From: Aeromonas australiensis
Lineage (GTDB): Bacteria > Pseudomonadota > Gammaproteobacteria > Enterobacterales > Aeromonadaceae
Length of the DNA stretch: 64,000 nucleotides
Reading direction: 5' to 3'
NCBI RefSeq assembly: GCF_000819725.1
Contig: NZ_CDDH01000045.1
Span: forward strand, 166,128 to 230,127
In this document: positions 50,515-58,457 of the stretch, piece after piece
Numbering within the stretch: the stretch's first letter is position 1
Layout: every line of letters starts with the position of its first letter
Translations under genes and position numbers: made by a program
Notes under the pieces: generated by a model
The model's database searches: none
What the model was told of the DNA's origin: nothing
The model's input: the letters and a program-made list of their open reading frames with translations, nothing else

Positions 50515-51542
50515 GCACTCTGTTATCGGTCAGGGATCTGAAACAGCACTTCCGGCTGGGAGGCGGGTTATTGCGCAAAAAATATACGGTTCACGCGGTG
50601 GATGGCATCAGCTTCGACCTGAAACAGGGGGAGACGCTGGGGCTGGTGGGTGAGTCGGGCTGTGGCAAGTCCACCCTTGGGCGCAGTCTGCTCAAGCTGT
50701 TCGAGCCGACCGCGGGCACCATCACCTTCGAGGGGCGCGATATCACCGCCCTCAGCCCGAAGGAGATGCGATCCCTGCGCCAGGAGATGCAGATGGTGTT
50801 TCAGGACCCTGCAGAATCCCTCAACAGCCGCCACACCGTGGGCCAGATTTTGGAGGAGCCCTTTATCATCCACGGTAAAGGCAACACTGAGCAGCGGCGC
50901 GGCTGGGTGCAGGAGTTGCTGGCAAAAGTGGGCCTGCCGGGCAGCGCGGTGGATCGCTACCCCCACGAGTTTTCCGGCGGTCAGCGCCAGCGCATCGGCA
51001 TCGCCCGCGCCATCGCCCTCAAGCCCAAGCTGCTGGTGTGCGACGAGGCGGTCTCGGCCCTCGATGTCTCGGTGCAGTCGCAGATCGTCAACCTGCTGCT
51101 CAGCCTGCAGCGAGAGATGAACCTCTCCATCATCTTCATCGCCCACGATCTGTCGGTGGTCAAACACATCTCGGATCGCATTGCGGTGATGTATCTGGGA
51201 CGGATCGTCGAACTGGCGGATGCCCAGTCGCTCTATCTGGCGCCGCGCCACCCTTACACCCAGGCGCTGATCTCCGCCATTCCGGTGCCGGACCCGCGCA
51301 GGCGCAGCCAGCGCATTTTGCTGACCGGCGATGTGCCCTCCCCCATCTCGCCGCCAAGCGGCTGCCACTTCCACCAGCGCTGCCCCCATGCGACCGAGTT
51401 GTGCAAAAGCAAGGCGCCAAGGCTTGAGGCGTGCGATGGGGCCCAGCATCAGGTGGCCTGCCACACTCCGCTCGCCGTCGGTGGTCACGCTATCAGCGGC
51501 AACCCTATAAGCGGCGACAGCAGGCTGGAGCAGGCGAGCTAG
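50511..51542 (+). CDS. Oligopeptide ABC transporter ATPase, OppF/DppF type
   Basis: The 343-residue second ATPase has Walker [13 protein letters not shown], signature [14 protein letters not shown], Walker [13 protein letters not shown], switch His in FIAHDLSVV, and the C-terminal block [14 protein letters not shown]. It begins at an ATG overlapping the stop of the previous ATPase by 4 bp. The C-terminus contains a short internal repeat ([11 protein letters not shown]). It completes the ABC transporter. A GC-rich hairpin follows. Confidence 0.93.
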   Translation: MSTLLSVRDLKQHFRLGGGLLRKKYTVHAVDGISFDLKQGETLGLVGESGCGKSTLGRSLLKLFEPTAGTITFEGRDITALSPKEMRSLRQEMQMVFQDPAESLNSRHTVGQILEEPFIIHGKGNTEQRRGWVQELLAKVGLPGSAVDRYPHEFSGGQRQRIGIARAIALKPKLLVCDEAVSALDVSVQSQIVNLLLSLQREMNLSIIFIAHDLSVVKHISDRIAVMYLGRIVELADAQSLYLAPRHPYTQALISAIPVPDPRRRSQRILLTGDVPSPISPPSGCHFHQRCPHATELCKSKAPRLEACDGAQHQVACHTPLAVGGHAISGNPISGDSRLEQAS

Positions 51543-51574
51543 GCGAAGCGTTCAAGCATCAGGATAAAAACAGA

Positions 51575-51598
51575 CGAGGCGGCCATCAGGCCGCCTCG
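51575..51598. terminator. Hairpin between the peptide transporter operon and the YitT-type gene
   Basis: CGAGGCGGCC-ATCA-GGCCGCCTCG is a perfect 10-bp stem between two convergent genes. T-rich sequence follows only on the minus strand (TCTGTTTTTA). It may serve both transcripts. Confidence 0.7.
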
Positions 51599-51643
51599 TG
51601 CTATCGGGTCACGCTTGTCTTATCGTGTCACGGTTGCCGCTCG

Positions 51644-52255
51644 TCAGGCAATCTGGTAGCGGCCCGGCTTGTGGTTGAGTGTCAACACCAGATTACAGAT
51701 AACCGCCGCCACGATGGAGAGCGCCAGGATCCAGGGCTGCACCACGAAAAACGAGGCGACAACAATGGCGCAATCGAGCCCCATCTGCAGCTTGCCCGCC
51801 CGGATGCCAAAGCGATCCTGAATAAAGAGCGCCAGAATGTTGAAGCCCCCCAGACTCGACTTGTGGCGAAACATAATGAGCAGGCCCATACCAATCAGGG
51901 TACCGCCGATCAGCGCCGCATAGAGGGGCTCTATCTTGCCGATCTGCAACACCCCGTTGAGGTGATCGGTCATGTAGGAGACCGCTGCCACCGAGACAAA
52001 GGTGTTGAAGGTAAAACGTGGCCCCATCCGCAGCCATGCCAACGCATAGAAAGGCAGATTGATGCCGAAAAACAGCAGGCCGAAGCTGATGCCGGTCAGC
52101 TGTTGCAGCAGCAGCGCCAGCCCGGCGGTACCGCCGGTGAGCAGGCCAACCTGATGAAACAGAAAGATGCCGAGGGAAACAAAGCCGGCCGCCGTCAGCA
52201 GGGCCAGCACATCCTCATAAATAGGATGGGCAGTGCGAATCGAGGTGTTGTCCAT
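51644..52255 (-). CDS. YitT family membrane protein
   Basis: The 203-residue protein has five or six membrane helices, including FVSLGIFLFHQVGLLTGGTAGLAL and the conserved GISFGLLFFGINLPFY, which mark the YitT (DUF161) integral membrane group. The function is unknown. The start is uncertain: ATG at 52255 fits the family length but lies only 2 bp after CAGG. A long frame from 52480 adds 75 residues of low-quality sequence and is rejected. It is convergent with the peptide transporter operon. Confidence 0.8.
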   Translation of the reverse strand: MDNTSIRTAHPIYEDVLALLTAAGFVSLGIFLFHQVGLLTGGTAGLALLLQQLTGISFGLLFFGINLPFYALAWLRMGPRFTFNTFVSVAAVSYMTDHLNGVLQIGKIEPLYAALIGGTLIGMGLLIMFRHKSSLGGFNILALFIQDRFGIRAGKLQMGLDCAIVVASFFVVQPWILALSIVAAVICNLVLTLNHKPGRYQIA

Positions 52256-52682
52256 AACCTGTATCCAAGCGAAGTAAAGAGAGAGTGTCTGTCGCCCGCC
52301 GTTACGGGCGGGCTGCGAGCCCTGTCTACAGGGCTTCGTTATGGGGCCCAGTCTATTTTTTGTGAAAAGGATCACAACAGCCCGGCTGAACGCCCCATTC
52401 TGGTGCCTGTCATCTTGCATTGACACTCGCTGCACCAAGATGCGGCATACGGTCATTCCGCGCGCCTCAATAGCCGCCATTACCGCATCTGGCGACCTGA
52501 TAATAATCAGATAGCTGCGTCGCCTCGAGTTGGTCTAGCGCCATCCCGGTGCCAGGCGCAAACCAGAGGAAAGGGTTAAAGGTCATGCCTCGGTCACCGA
52601 TGAGTTAATCAGGTACCACTGGCTTGCTATGGGTTTTAGGATGGCTGAACGCACTGTCTGCGCACCATAGCGAGGATTTGAG
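52256..52682. other. 427-bp divergent intergenic region
   Basis: No gene is evident. It contains a GGGCGGGCTGCGAGCCC-like GC-rich stretch near 52305 and an AGAGGAAAGGG sequence near 52567 that precedes no good start codon. The promoters of the YitT-type gene (minus) and DUF2076 gene (plus) must lie here. Confidence 0.5.
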
Positions 52683-53282
52683 ATGCAACCACAGGAACAG
52701 GGTCTGATCGATGGGCTGTTCGACCGCCTCAAGCAAGCGCAAGCCAGAGATAACCAGCGAGACCAACAAGCGGATCAACTGATCCGGCAACATCTGGCAC
52801 AGCAGCCCGATGCCCCCTACTACATGATCCAGGCGCTGCTGATCCAGCAGGCTGCCCTTACACGCCTCAATGAACGGGTCAAGGAGCTGGAAGCCAACCA
52901 GAGCGTCCCAAGTGGCGGCAGTTTTCTCTCCGGCCTGTTTGGTAGCGAAAGCAGCCCGCGCCTTACGCCGCCACCGGCAACTACTCCTGCCCAGCCAGCA
53001 TCCCGTACCAGCTCCTTTTTGGGCGGCGCCCTGCAAACCGCCGCCGGGGTGGCCGGTGGCGTCATGCTGGCCGATATAATCGGCGGGCTGTTTCACAACA
53101 ACCGGTCCGAGGAGATCATCGACATCATAGAGCCAGCGGCCATTGCCAATCCGGTCGATGCGGAACCGGTGCGCTGGAACGATTGGGATTCGCCCCCCGA
53201 TGATGGCGGCAGTTTTCTCGACGATGATAGCCAGAGTGGTAGCTGGACCGACAGTGACGATAACAACGGCGGTTTCTTCTGA
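52683..53282 (+). CDS. DUF2076 domain protein
   Basis: The 199-residue protein starts MQPQEQGLIDGLFDRLKQ and continues with a charged helix and PDAPYYMIQALLIQQAALTR, the core of DUF2076. A hydrophobic glycine-rich patch (VAGGVMLADIIGGLF, about residues 120-135) follows, then a low-complexity acidic Ser/Asp/Gly tail ending SDDNNGGFF. The family is periplasmic or membrane-associated in some proteobacteria but has no proven role. GAGGATTTGAG precedes the ATG. Confidence 0.85.
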   Translation: MQPQEQGLIDGLFDRLKQAQARDNQRDQQADQLIRQHLAQQPDAPYYMIQALLIQQAALTRLNERVKELEANQSVPSGGSFLSGLFGSESSPRLTPPPATTPAQPASRTSSFLGGALQTAAGVAGGVMLADIIGGLFHNNRSEEIIDIIEPAAIANPVDAEPVRWNDWDSPPDDGGSFLDDDSQSGSWTDSDDNNGGFF

Positions 53283-53486
53283 CCGTCAAACCATTACTGG
53301 CCCCGCACCTGGCGGGGCCCAACTCGATACGAACCACATGACTATGGAAAGTGTGATGACACCAGGGATCGGCAGCGGCATGACGGGATATACTCACCTC
53401 GCTTCGTGCCACCCGGGAACAACTCCCGACCCCAGGCGCTCTGTCCGTGGCCACGCAACACCCCCATGACGACAAGGAGCCACCTC

Positions 53487-53675
53487 ATGATCCGAACCCT
53501 TCTCCTGATTGGCGCCGCCATCGCGGCCTATGCCCTGACCCAGAGCCACTCTCTGCTGCCCCTGCTCAGCCTGCTGGCCCTGCTTTCGCTCTGGGTTGTC
53601 AGCGAAATTGGACTTATATATCGCCAGTTACCAGCCGCCCAACCAGACAAATCTACCTACCACTTGGATGTCTGA
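53487..53675 (+). CDS. Small membrane protein, hypothetical
   Basis: A 62-residue frame (MIRTLLLIGAAIAAYALTQSH) has two closely spaced hydrophobic segments (residues 3-18 and 24-46) and a polar tail. AAGGAG lies 7 bp before the ATG at 53487, so it is likely translated; a longer frame from 53406 lacks a site. No family is recognised. It lies 204 bp after the DUF2076 gene in the same direction. Confidence 0.6.
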   Translation: MIRTLLLIGAAIAAYALTQSHSLLPLLSLLALLSLWVVSEIGLIYRQLPAAQPDKSTYHLDV

Positions 53676-53726
53676 GTGTTTAAAGATCCTTATGCCAACG
53701 CTTCTTCATCTCACAAGGTCGATATC

Positions 53727-53915
53727 ATGCACTCCACTCCCCCTTTTGGTTCAAACCTGATACTGCTTGCTTGCCTGCAAAGCGCCTCGCTGTGGGCACA
53801 ATCCCCATGCCCAACTGGGGATGACTGCTCAACACTTAGTAACAACCAACCTGTCTCTGTTCTGGGTAGCAACGATGGCAACGGCGGCAACGGCAGCAAC
53901 GGCAGCAACGGATAA
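53727..53915 (+). CDS. Small secreted Asn/Gly-rich peptide, hypothetical
   Basis: A 62-residue frame starting MHSTPPFGSNLILLACLQSA has a signal-peptide-like hydrophobic core with probable cleavage after LWAQ. It then has two cysteines (SPCPTGDDCS) and a short tail of Asn-Gly-Ser repeats (NGGNGSNGSNG). CAAGGTCG lies before the ATG. No family is recognised. It follows the previous small ORF by 51 bp. A small-protein screen would be needed to accept it. Confidence 0.45.
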   Translation: MHSTPPFGSNLILLACLQSASLWAQSPCPTGDDCSTLSNNQPVSVLGSNDGNGGNGSNGSNG

Positions 53916-54005
53916 ATACCGCGGGTCAACAGACGTAACTGGGAAGGCAGTCGCGCCTTTGCCCCCCCCTACCCATTGGTTTACAATCGGAACGTTTTTT
54001 TGGAA

Positions 54006-54029
54006 CCGGGTTGAGCTATCTCAACCCGG
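54006..54029. other. Perfect stem-loop upstream of ettA
   Basis: CCGGGTTGAG-CTAT-CTCAACCCGG is a 10-bp perfect stem 66 bp before ettA. The only T-run lies upstream on the plus strand, so it is not a canonical terminator in either direction. Confidence 0.55.
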
Positions 54030-54095
54030 CCCCACCACGGCCTCAGTTTGTTAATGCAATGACATTAACCTGCTGAAAAGGAAGAGAATTAGCCA

Positions 54096-55763
54096 ATGGC
54101 TCAATTTATTTACACCATGAACCGGGTCGGCAAGGTTGTGCCGCCCAAGCGTCATATTCTCAAGAACATCTCCCTCTCCTTCTTCCCGGGCGCCAAGATC
54201 GGCGTGCTGGGTCTGAACGGCGCCGGTAAATCGACCCTGCTGCGCATCATGGCTGGGCTAGATACCGAGATCGAAGGGGAAGCCCGTCCGCAGCCCGGCA
54301 TCAAGATCGGCTACCTGCCCCAGGAGCCGAAGCTGGATCCGGAGCAGACCGTACGCGAAGCGGTCGAAGAGGCCGTTGGCGAGGTGAAGCGCGCCATGGC
54401 CCGTCTGGACGAGGTCTATGCGGCCTACGCCGACCCGGATGCCGACTTTGACAAGCTGGCCCGCGAACAGGGTGAGCTGGAAGCCATCATCCAGGCCCAG
54501 GGCGGCCACAACATGGAAAACCAGCTGGAGCGCGCGGCCGATGCCCTGCGCCTGCCGGCCTGGGATGCCAAGATCAAGCACCTCTCCGGTGGTGAGCGCC
54601 GCCGCGTGGCGCTCTGCCGTCTGCTGCTGGAAAAGCCGGACATGCTGCTGCTGGACGAACCGACCAACCACCTGGATGCAGAATCCGTGGCCTGGCTGGA
54701 GCGCTTCCTGCACGACTACGAAGGCACTGTTGTGGCCATCACCCACGACCGTTACTTCCTCGACAACGTGGCAGGTTGGATCCTGGAGCTGGACCGCGGC
54801 GAAGGTATCCCATGGGAAGGCAACTACTCCTCCTGGCTGGAGCAGAAGGACGCCCGTCTGGCCCAGGAAGCCAGTTCCGAAGCGGCCCGTCGCAAGTCCA
54901 TCGAGAAAGAGCTGGAGTGGGTTCGCCAAAACCCGAAAGGCCGTCAGGCCAAGTCAAAGGCCCGTATGGCTCGCTTCGAAGAGCTCAATACCAACGACTA
55001 CCAGAAGCGCAACGAGACCAACGAGCTGTTCATTCCGCCCGGACCGCGCCTCGGCGACAAGGTGGTGGAAGTGGCCAACCTGCGCAAATCCTACGGTGAT
55101 CGGGTGCTGATCGACGATCTGTCGTTTGCCATTCCGAAGGGGGCTATCGTCGGCATCATCGGCCCGAACGGTGCCGGTAAATCGACCCTGTTCCGCATGA
55201 TGTCGGGTCAGGAGCAGCCGGATTCCGGTGCCATCACGCTCGGTGAAACCGTGGTGCTGGCCTCTGTCGATCAGTTCCGCGACAGCATGGATGACAAGAA
55301 GACGGTATTCGAGGAAGTCGCTGACGGTCAGGATATCCTGCGCATCGGTAACTACGAGTTCCCGAGCCGCGCCTATATCGGCCGCTTCAACTTCAAGGGT
55401 TCCGACCAGCAGAAGCGGGTTGGCGAACTCTCCGGTGGTGAGCGTGGTCGTCTGCACCTGGCCAAGCTGCTGCAGACCGGCGGCAACGTGCTGCTGCTGG
55501 ATGAACCGACCAACGATCTGGATATCGAAACCCTGCGCGCCCTCGAAAACGCCCTGCTGGAGTTCCCGGGTTGTGCTATGGTCATCTCCCACGACCGCTG
55601 GTTCCTCGACCGTATCGCCACTCACATCCTGGACTATCAGGACGAGGGCAAGATCGAGTTCTTCGAGGGTAACTTTACCGAGTACGAAGAGTGGAAGAAG
55701 AAGACCTACGGCGCCGAGGCTATCCAGCCCCATCGTGCCAAGTACAAGCGCATCACCAAATAA
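54096..55763 (+). CDS. ettA: Energy-dependent translational throttle protein EttA (ABC-F)
   Basis: EttA is a soluble ABC-F protein that binds the ribosomal E site and gates the first elongation steps according to ATP/ADP. The 555-residue protein is nearly identical in layout to E. coli EttA: two ATPase cassettes with Walker A GLNGAGKSTLLR and GPNGAGKSTLFR, signatures LSGGERRRVAL and LSGGERGRLHL, and Walker B LLLDEPTNHLD and LLLDEPTNDLD. It ends HRAKYKRITK. A diverged second copy of the last 16 codons follows within 20 bp. Confidence 0.98.
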   Translation: MAQFIYTMNRVGKVVPPKRHILKNISLSFFPGAKIGVLGLNGAGKSTLLRIMAGLDTEIEGEARPQPGIKIGYLPQEPKLDPEQTVREAVEEAVGEVKRAMARLDEVYAAYADPDADFDKLAREQGELEAIIQAQGGHNMENQLERAADALRLPAWDAKIKHLSGGERRRVALCRLLLEKPDMLLLDEPTNHLDAESVAWLERFLHDYEGTVVAITHDRYFLDNVAGWILELDRGEGIPWEGNYSSWLEQKDARLAQEASSEAARRKSIEKELEWVRQNPKGRQAKSKARMARFEELNTNDYQKRNETNELFIPPGPRLGDKVVEVANLRKSYGDRVLIDDLSFAIPKGAIVGIIGPNGAGKSTLFRMMSGQEQPDSGAITLGETVVLASVDQFRDSMDDKKTVFEEVADGQDILRIGNYEFPSRAYIGRFNFKGSDQQKRVGELSGGERGRLHLAKLLQTGGNVLLLDEPTNDLDIETLRALENALLEFPGCAMVISHDRWFLDRIATHILDYQDEGKIEFFEGNFTEYEEWKKKTYGAEAIQPHRAKYKRITK

Positions 55764-55781
55764 CTTGTTAGTTCGGGGCGA

Positions 55782-55829
55782 GTGGCCATCCAACCGCACC
55801 ACGCCAAATATAAGCGCATCGCCAAATAA
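55782..55829 (+). repeat. Diverged duplicate of the ettA 3' end
   Basis: A frame of 16 codons from GTG reads VAIQPHHAKYKRIAK and stops, paralleling the EttA end EAIQPHRAKYKRITK. Six codon differences are synonymous and three change residues. The copy's final KYKRIAK is the same as E. coli EttA, so it looks like a genuine allele fragment. It lies 18 bp after the ettA stop. Confidence 0.88.
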
Positions 55830-55922
55830 GGCCGACTGCATATCGAGGGGAGCTTCTGCTCCCCTTTCTCTTGCCTTTGGGCTTACAATTCAAGACAGAT
55901 CCCTTTGCATGGATGTAGCACG

Positions 55923-56252
55923 ATGACGACCCCAATAGAGAAAAAACTCACCTTTCAAGTCCGGGTGGAACCGGGTTGCCTTGGGCCGGATGGCAAGGAG
56001 CACATAGAGACCTTCTGTGCCGCCGCCGCCAAAATGTTTGCCGCCGTAGAGCCCGAGCTGGTGAGCTGGGTGCTGATCCCCCGCTACGACAAACAGTTGC
56101 CGGAGCAGGAGTTCTTTATCGAGGGACGCAAACTGACCGAAGAGCAGGCCAGCCTGTTTCTGCGCCGCTTCGGCCACGAGCTGGGTGAAGTGCAAGACCG
56201 GCTCGATTCGGTGCTGGCCCAGCTGGTCGAGCGCTATTTCAAAACCCTGTAA
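55923..56252 (+). CDS. Conserved hypothetical protein
   Basis: The 109-residue soluble protein has mixed alpha/beta character (FQVRVEPGCLGPDGKEHIET, then a C-terminal helix FLRRFGHELGEVQDRLDSVL). ATG at 55923 is used because the only upstream option is a TTG in the ettA trailer. It has no recognisable catalytic motif or membrane segment. A strong terminator follows. I cannot assign a function. Confidence 0.75.
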   Translation: MTTPIEKKLTFQVRVEPGCLGPDGKEHIETFCAAAAKMFAAVEPELVSWVLIPRYDKQLPEQEFFIEGRKLTEEQASLFLRRFGHELGEVQDRLDSVLAQLVERYFKTL

Positions 56253-56272
56253 GCCCCCAATTTTCGATAAAC

Positions 56273-56297
56273 GGTTCTCTGCTGAGAACCTTTTTTT
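56273..56297 (+). terminator. Terminator of the 55923 gene
   Basis: GGTTCTC-TGCT-GAGAACC with seven following T. Confidence 0.92.
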
Positions 56298-56306
56298 GCG
56301 CTCAAA

Positions 56307-56322
56307 AAGCAAACGTTTGAAT
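56307..56322. promoter_or_regulatory. PurR box upstream of the purine permease gene
   Basis: AAGCAAACGTTTGAAT matches the E. coli PurR consensus ANGCAANCGNTTNCNT except at one fixed position (A for C). It lies about 190 bp before a purine transporter gene, which fits PurR control of purine uptake. Confidence 0.65.
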
Positions 56323-56515
56323 TTTTACTCTATTGATTGATCTGCTTCGCAGATCCGGGGTTTGTAAACGGCGCCGCCTGTGTAAAAATGTGCGCGCTGT
56401 CACGGTATCGGGGAGGAGCTGGTCACTTAACCATCAAAAACAGGGCGCAGCCTCTGCATGGATGGAGTCACCTTCTCCCCTGCTGCCTATTTCACGTCAC
56501 CTATTGGAATCCAAC

Positions 56516-57853
56516 ATGAATCAACCACACCAGGCATCGGCCGCCGGGCAGGGATTGCTTGAGCGCCTGTTTGCCCTGCAAGACCATGGCACCAATGCCC
56601 GCACCGAAGTGATCGCCGGCATCACCACCTTCCTGACCATGGTCTATATCGTGTTCGTCAACCCGCAGATCCTCTCTGCGGCCGGTATGGACACCCAGGC
56701 CGTGTTCGTCACCACCTGCCTCATTGCCGGTATCGGCAGCATCCTGATGGGCCTGTTGGCCAACCTGCCGATCGCCCTGGCCCCCGCCATGGGCCTCAAC
56801 GCCTTCTTCGCCTTCGTGGTCGTCGCGGGCATGGGTTACTCCTGGCAAGTGGGCATGGGCACCATCTTCTGGGGCGCCATGGGTCTGTTAATCCTCACCC
56901 TGCTGCGAGTGCGCTACTGGCTCATCGCCAACATTCCGCTCACCCTGCGGGTTGGGATCACTGCCGGTATCGGCCTGCTGATCGCCCTGCTGGGTCTGCA
57001 CAACGCCGGCATCGTGGTGGCCAGCCCTGCGACTATGGTGACCGTGGGCAACCTCACCTCCCTGCCCTGCCTGCTGGGGCTGCTCGGCTTCTTCCTGATC
57101 TGCATCTTCTCTGCCCGCGGCGTCCACTCCGCCGTGCTGATCGCCATCGTGGTCACTACCACGCTGGGCTGGCTGTTTGGCGATGTCACCTTCAAGGGCT
57201 TCGTCTCGATGCCCCCCAGCATCGAGCCGGTGTTTGGCCAGCTGGATCTGATGGGATCGCTCGATATCAGCCTGGCCGGGATCATCTTCTCCTTTATGCT
57301 GGTCAACCTGTTCGACTCTTCCGGCACCCTGATTGGCGTCACCAACCGCGCCAAACTGGCCGATGATCGCGGCCACTTCCCCCGCATGAAGCAGGCCCTG
57401 GTGGTTGACAGCGTCAGCTCGGTCGGCGGTGCCTTTATGGGGACCTCGTCCGTGACGGCTTATATCGAAAGCAGCTCAGGCGTCGCCGTTGGCGGCCGTA
57501 CCGGCCTGACCGCCATCGTGGTCGGCCTGCTGTTCCTGCTGGCGATCTTCTTCTCCCCGGTGGCCGCCATGGTACCGGCCTATGCCGCTGCTGGCGCCCT
57601 TATCTATGTGGGCGTGCTGATGTGCTCCGAGCTGACCCGGGTGAAGTGGGAAGACCTGAGCGAAGCGGTTCCGGCCTTTATGACCGCGGTGATGATGCCG
57701 TTCAGTTTCTCCATCACCGAAGGGATCGCCGTGGGCTTTATCTCCTACTGCGTGATGAAGGCGGGCACCGGCCGCTGGCGTGAAATCAACCCCTGCGTAC
57801 TGGTGGTGGCCCTGCTGTTTATGCTCAAGTTCGTCTGGGTCGATAGCCACTAA
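56516..57853 (+). CDS. Purine permease, AzgA-type NCS2 family
   Basis: The 445-residue inner-membrane transporter has the AzgA-like pattern of E. coli AdeP/GhxP: RTEVIAGITTFLTMVYIVFVNP at the start, ALAPAMGLNAFFAFVVV, a central VNLFDSSGTLIGVTNRAKL and SSVTAYIESSSGVAVGGRTGLTAI. These transport adenine, guanine or hypoxanthine with protons; the exact base is not predictable. The start at 56516 is preferred because the family begins a few residues before LLERLFAL; the frame open from 56333 has no such match. A PurR box lies upstream and two strong terminators downstream. Confidence 0.93.
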   Translation: MNQPHQASAAGQGLLERLFALQDHGTNARTEVIAGITTFLTMVYIVFVNPQILSAAGMDTQAVFVTTCLIAGIGSILMGLLANLPIALAPAMGLNAFFAFVVVAGMGYSWQVGMGTIFWGAMGLLILTLLRVRYWLIANIPLTLRVGITAGIGLLIALLGLHNAGIVVASPATMVTVGNLTSLPCLLGLLGFFLICIFSARGVHSAVLIAIVVTTTLGWLFGDVTFKGFVSMPPSIEPVFGQLDLMGSLDISLAGIIFSFMLVNLFDSSGTLIGVTNRAKLADDRGHFPRMKQALVVDSVSSVGGAFMGTSSVTAYIESSSGVAVGGRTGLTAIVVGLLFLLAIFFSPVAAMVPAYAAAGALIYVGVLMCSELTRVKWEDLSEAVPAFMTAVMMPFSFSITEGIAVGFISYCVMKAGTGRWREINPCVLVVALLFMLKFVWVDSH

Positions 57854-57870
57854 CTCCGACTTTTGCCAAC

Positions 57871-57967
57871 AAAAATGCCAGTCAACTGACTGGCATTTTT
57901 TTATCCAAAGTTTTTCGGCCTGTGCGCTGGCCATAAAAAATCCGAAACCAGTGGTTTCGGATTTTTT
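57871..57967 (+). terminator. Two terminators between the purine permease gene and gltX repeats
   Basis: The first hairpin is AAAAATGCCAGTCA...TGACTGGCATTTTT (57871-57900, then TT), ending the permease transcript. The second is AAAATCCGAAACC...GGTTTCGGATTTTTT (57935-57967), which is symmetrical and can also stop gltX transcription from the minus strand. Confidence 0.9.
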
Positions 57968-58022
57968 CTATTAAGCATGTGGCAGAGCAGGGTTATCCCC
58001 TCGCCTGCCTCATCGGCAGAAC

Positions 58023-58457
58023 TTACTCGGCAGCCATGTGGGCTTCGATATAAGCCAGTGCGCGGTCGATACGCACCAGTACCCGCTCCTTGCCCACCAA
58101 TGCCATCACGGCGTCAATGGCAGGGGGGATTAACCCAGAGCGGTGATGACGACCGACAACGTCAGACTTACTCCGCAGCCATGCGGGCTTCGATATAAGC
58201 CAGTGCGCGGTCGATACGCGCCAGTACACGCTCTTTGCCCACCAATGCCATCACGGCGTCAATGGCAGGGGGGATTAACCCAGAGCGGTGATGACGACCG
58301 ACAACGTCAGGCTTACTCCGCAGCCATACGGGCTTCGATATAAGCCAGTGCGCGGTCAATACGGGCCAGTACCCGCTCCTTGCCCACCAATGCCATCACG
58401 GCGTCAATGGCAGGGGGGATTAACCCAGAGCGGTGATGACGACCGACAACGTCAGGC
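58023..58457 (-). repeat. Three 145-bp tandem copies of the gltX 3' end
   Basis: Units begin at 58023, 58168 and 58313, and the native gltX end at 58458 continues the same 145-bp period. The first ~104 nt of each unit copy the gltX C-terminus through the stop codon. Compared with gltX, the units at 58168 and 58313 differ only at synonymous codon positions (six and three); the unit at 58023 has five changes that give V and H replacements. The remaining ~41 nt of each unit are nearly identical among units. They weakly resemble the preceding gltX codons (VVITALG then a stop in place of VAVTGLGQ). Confidence 0.95.

Noticed and set aside
53143..53469. 108-codon frame overlapping the end of the DUF2076 gene
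   Set aside because: It begins inside the DUF2076 gene in another phase, has no ribosome site and encodes Thr/Gly/Pro-rich sequence without a family.
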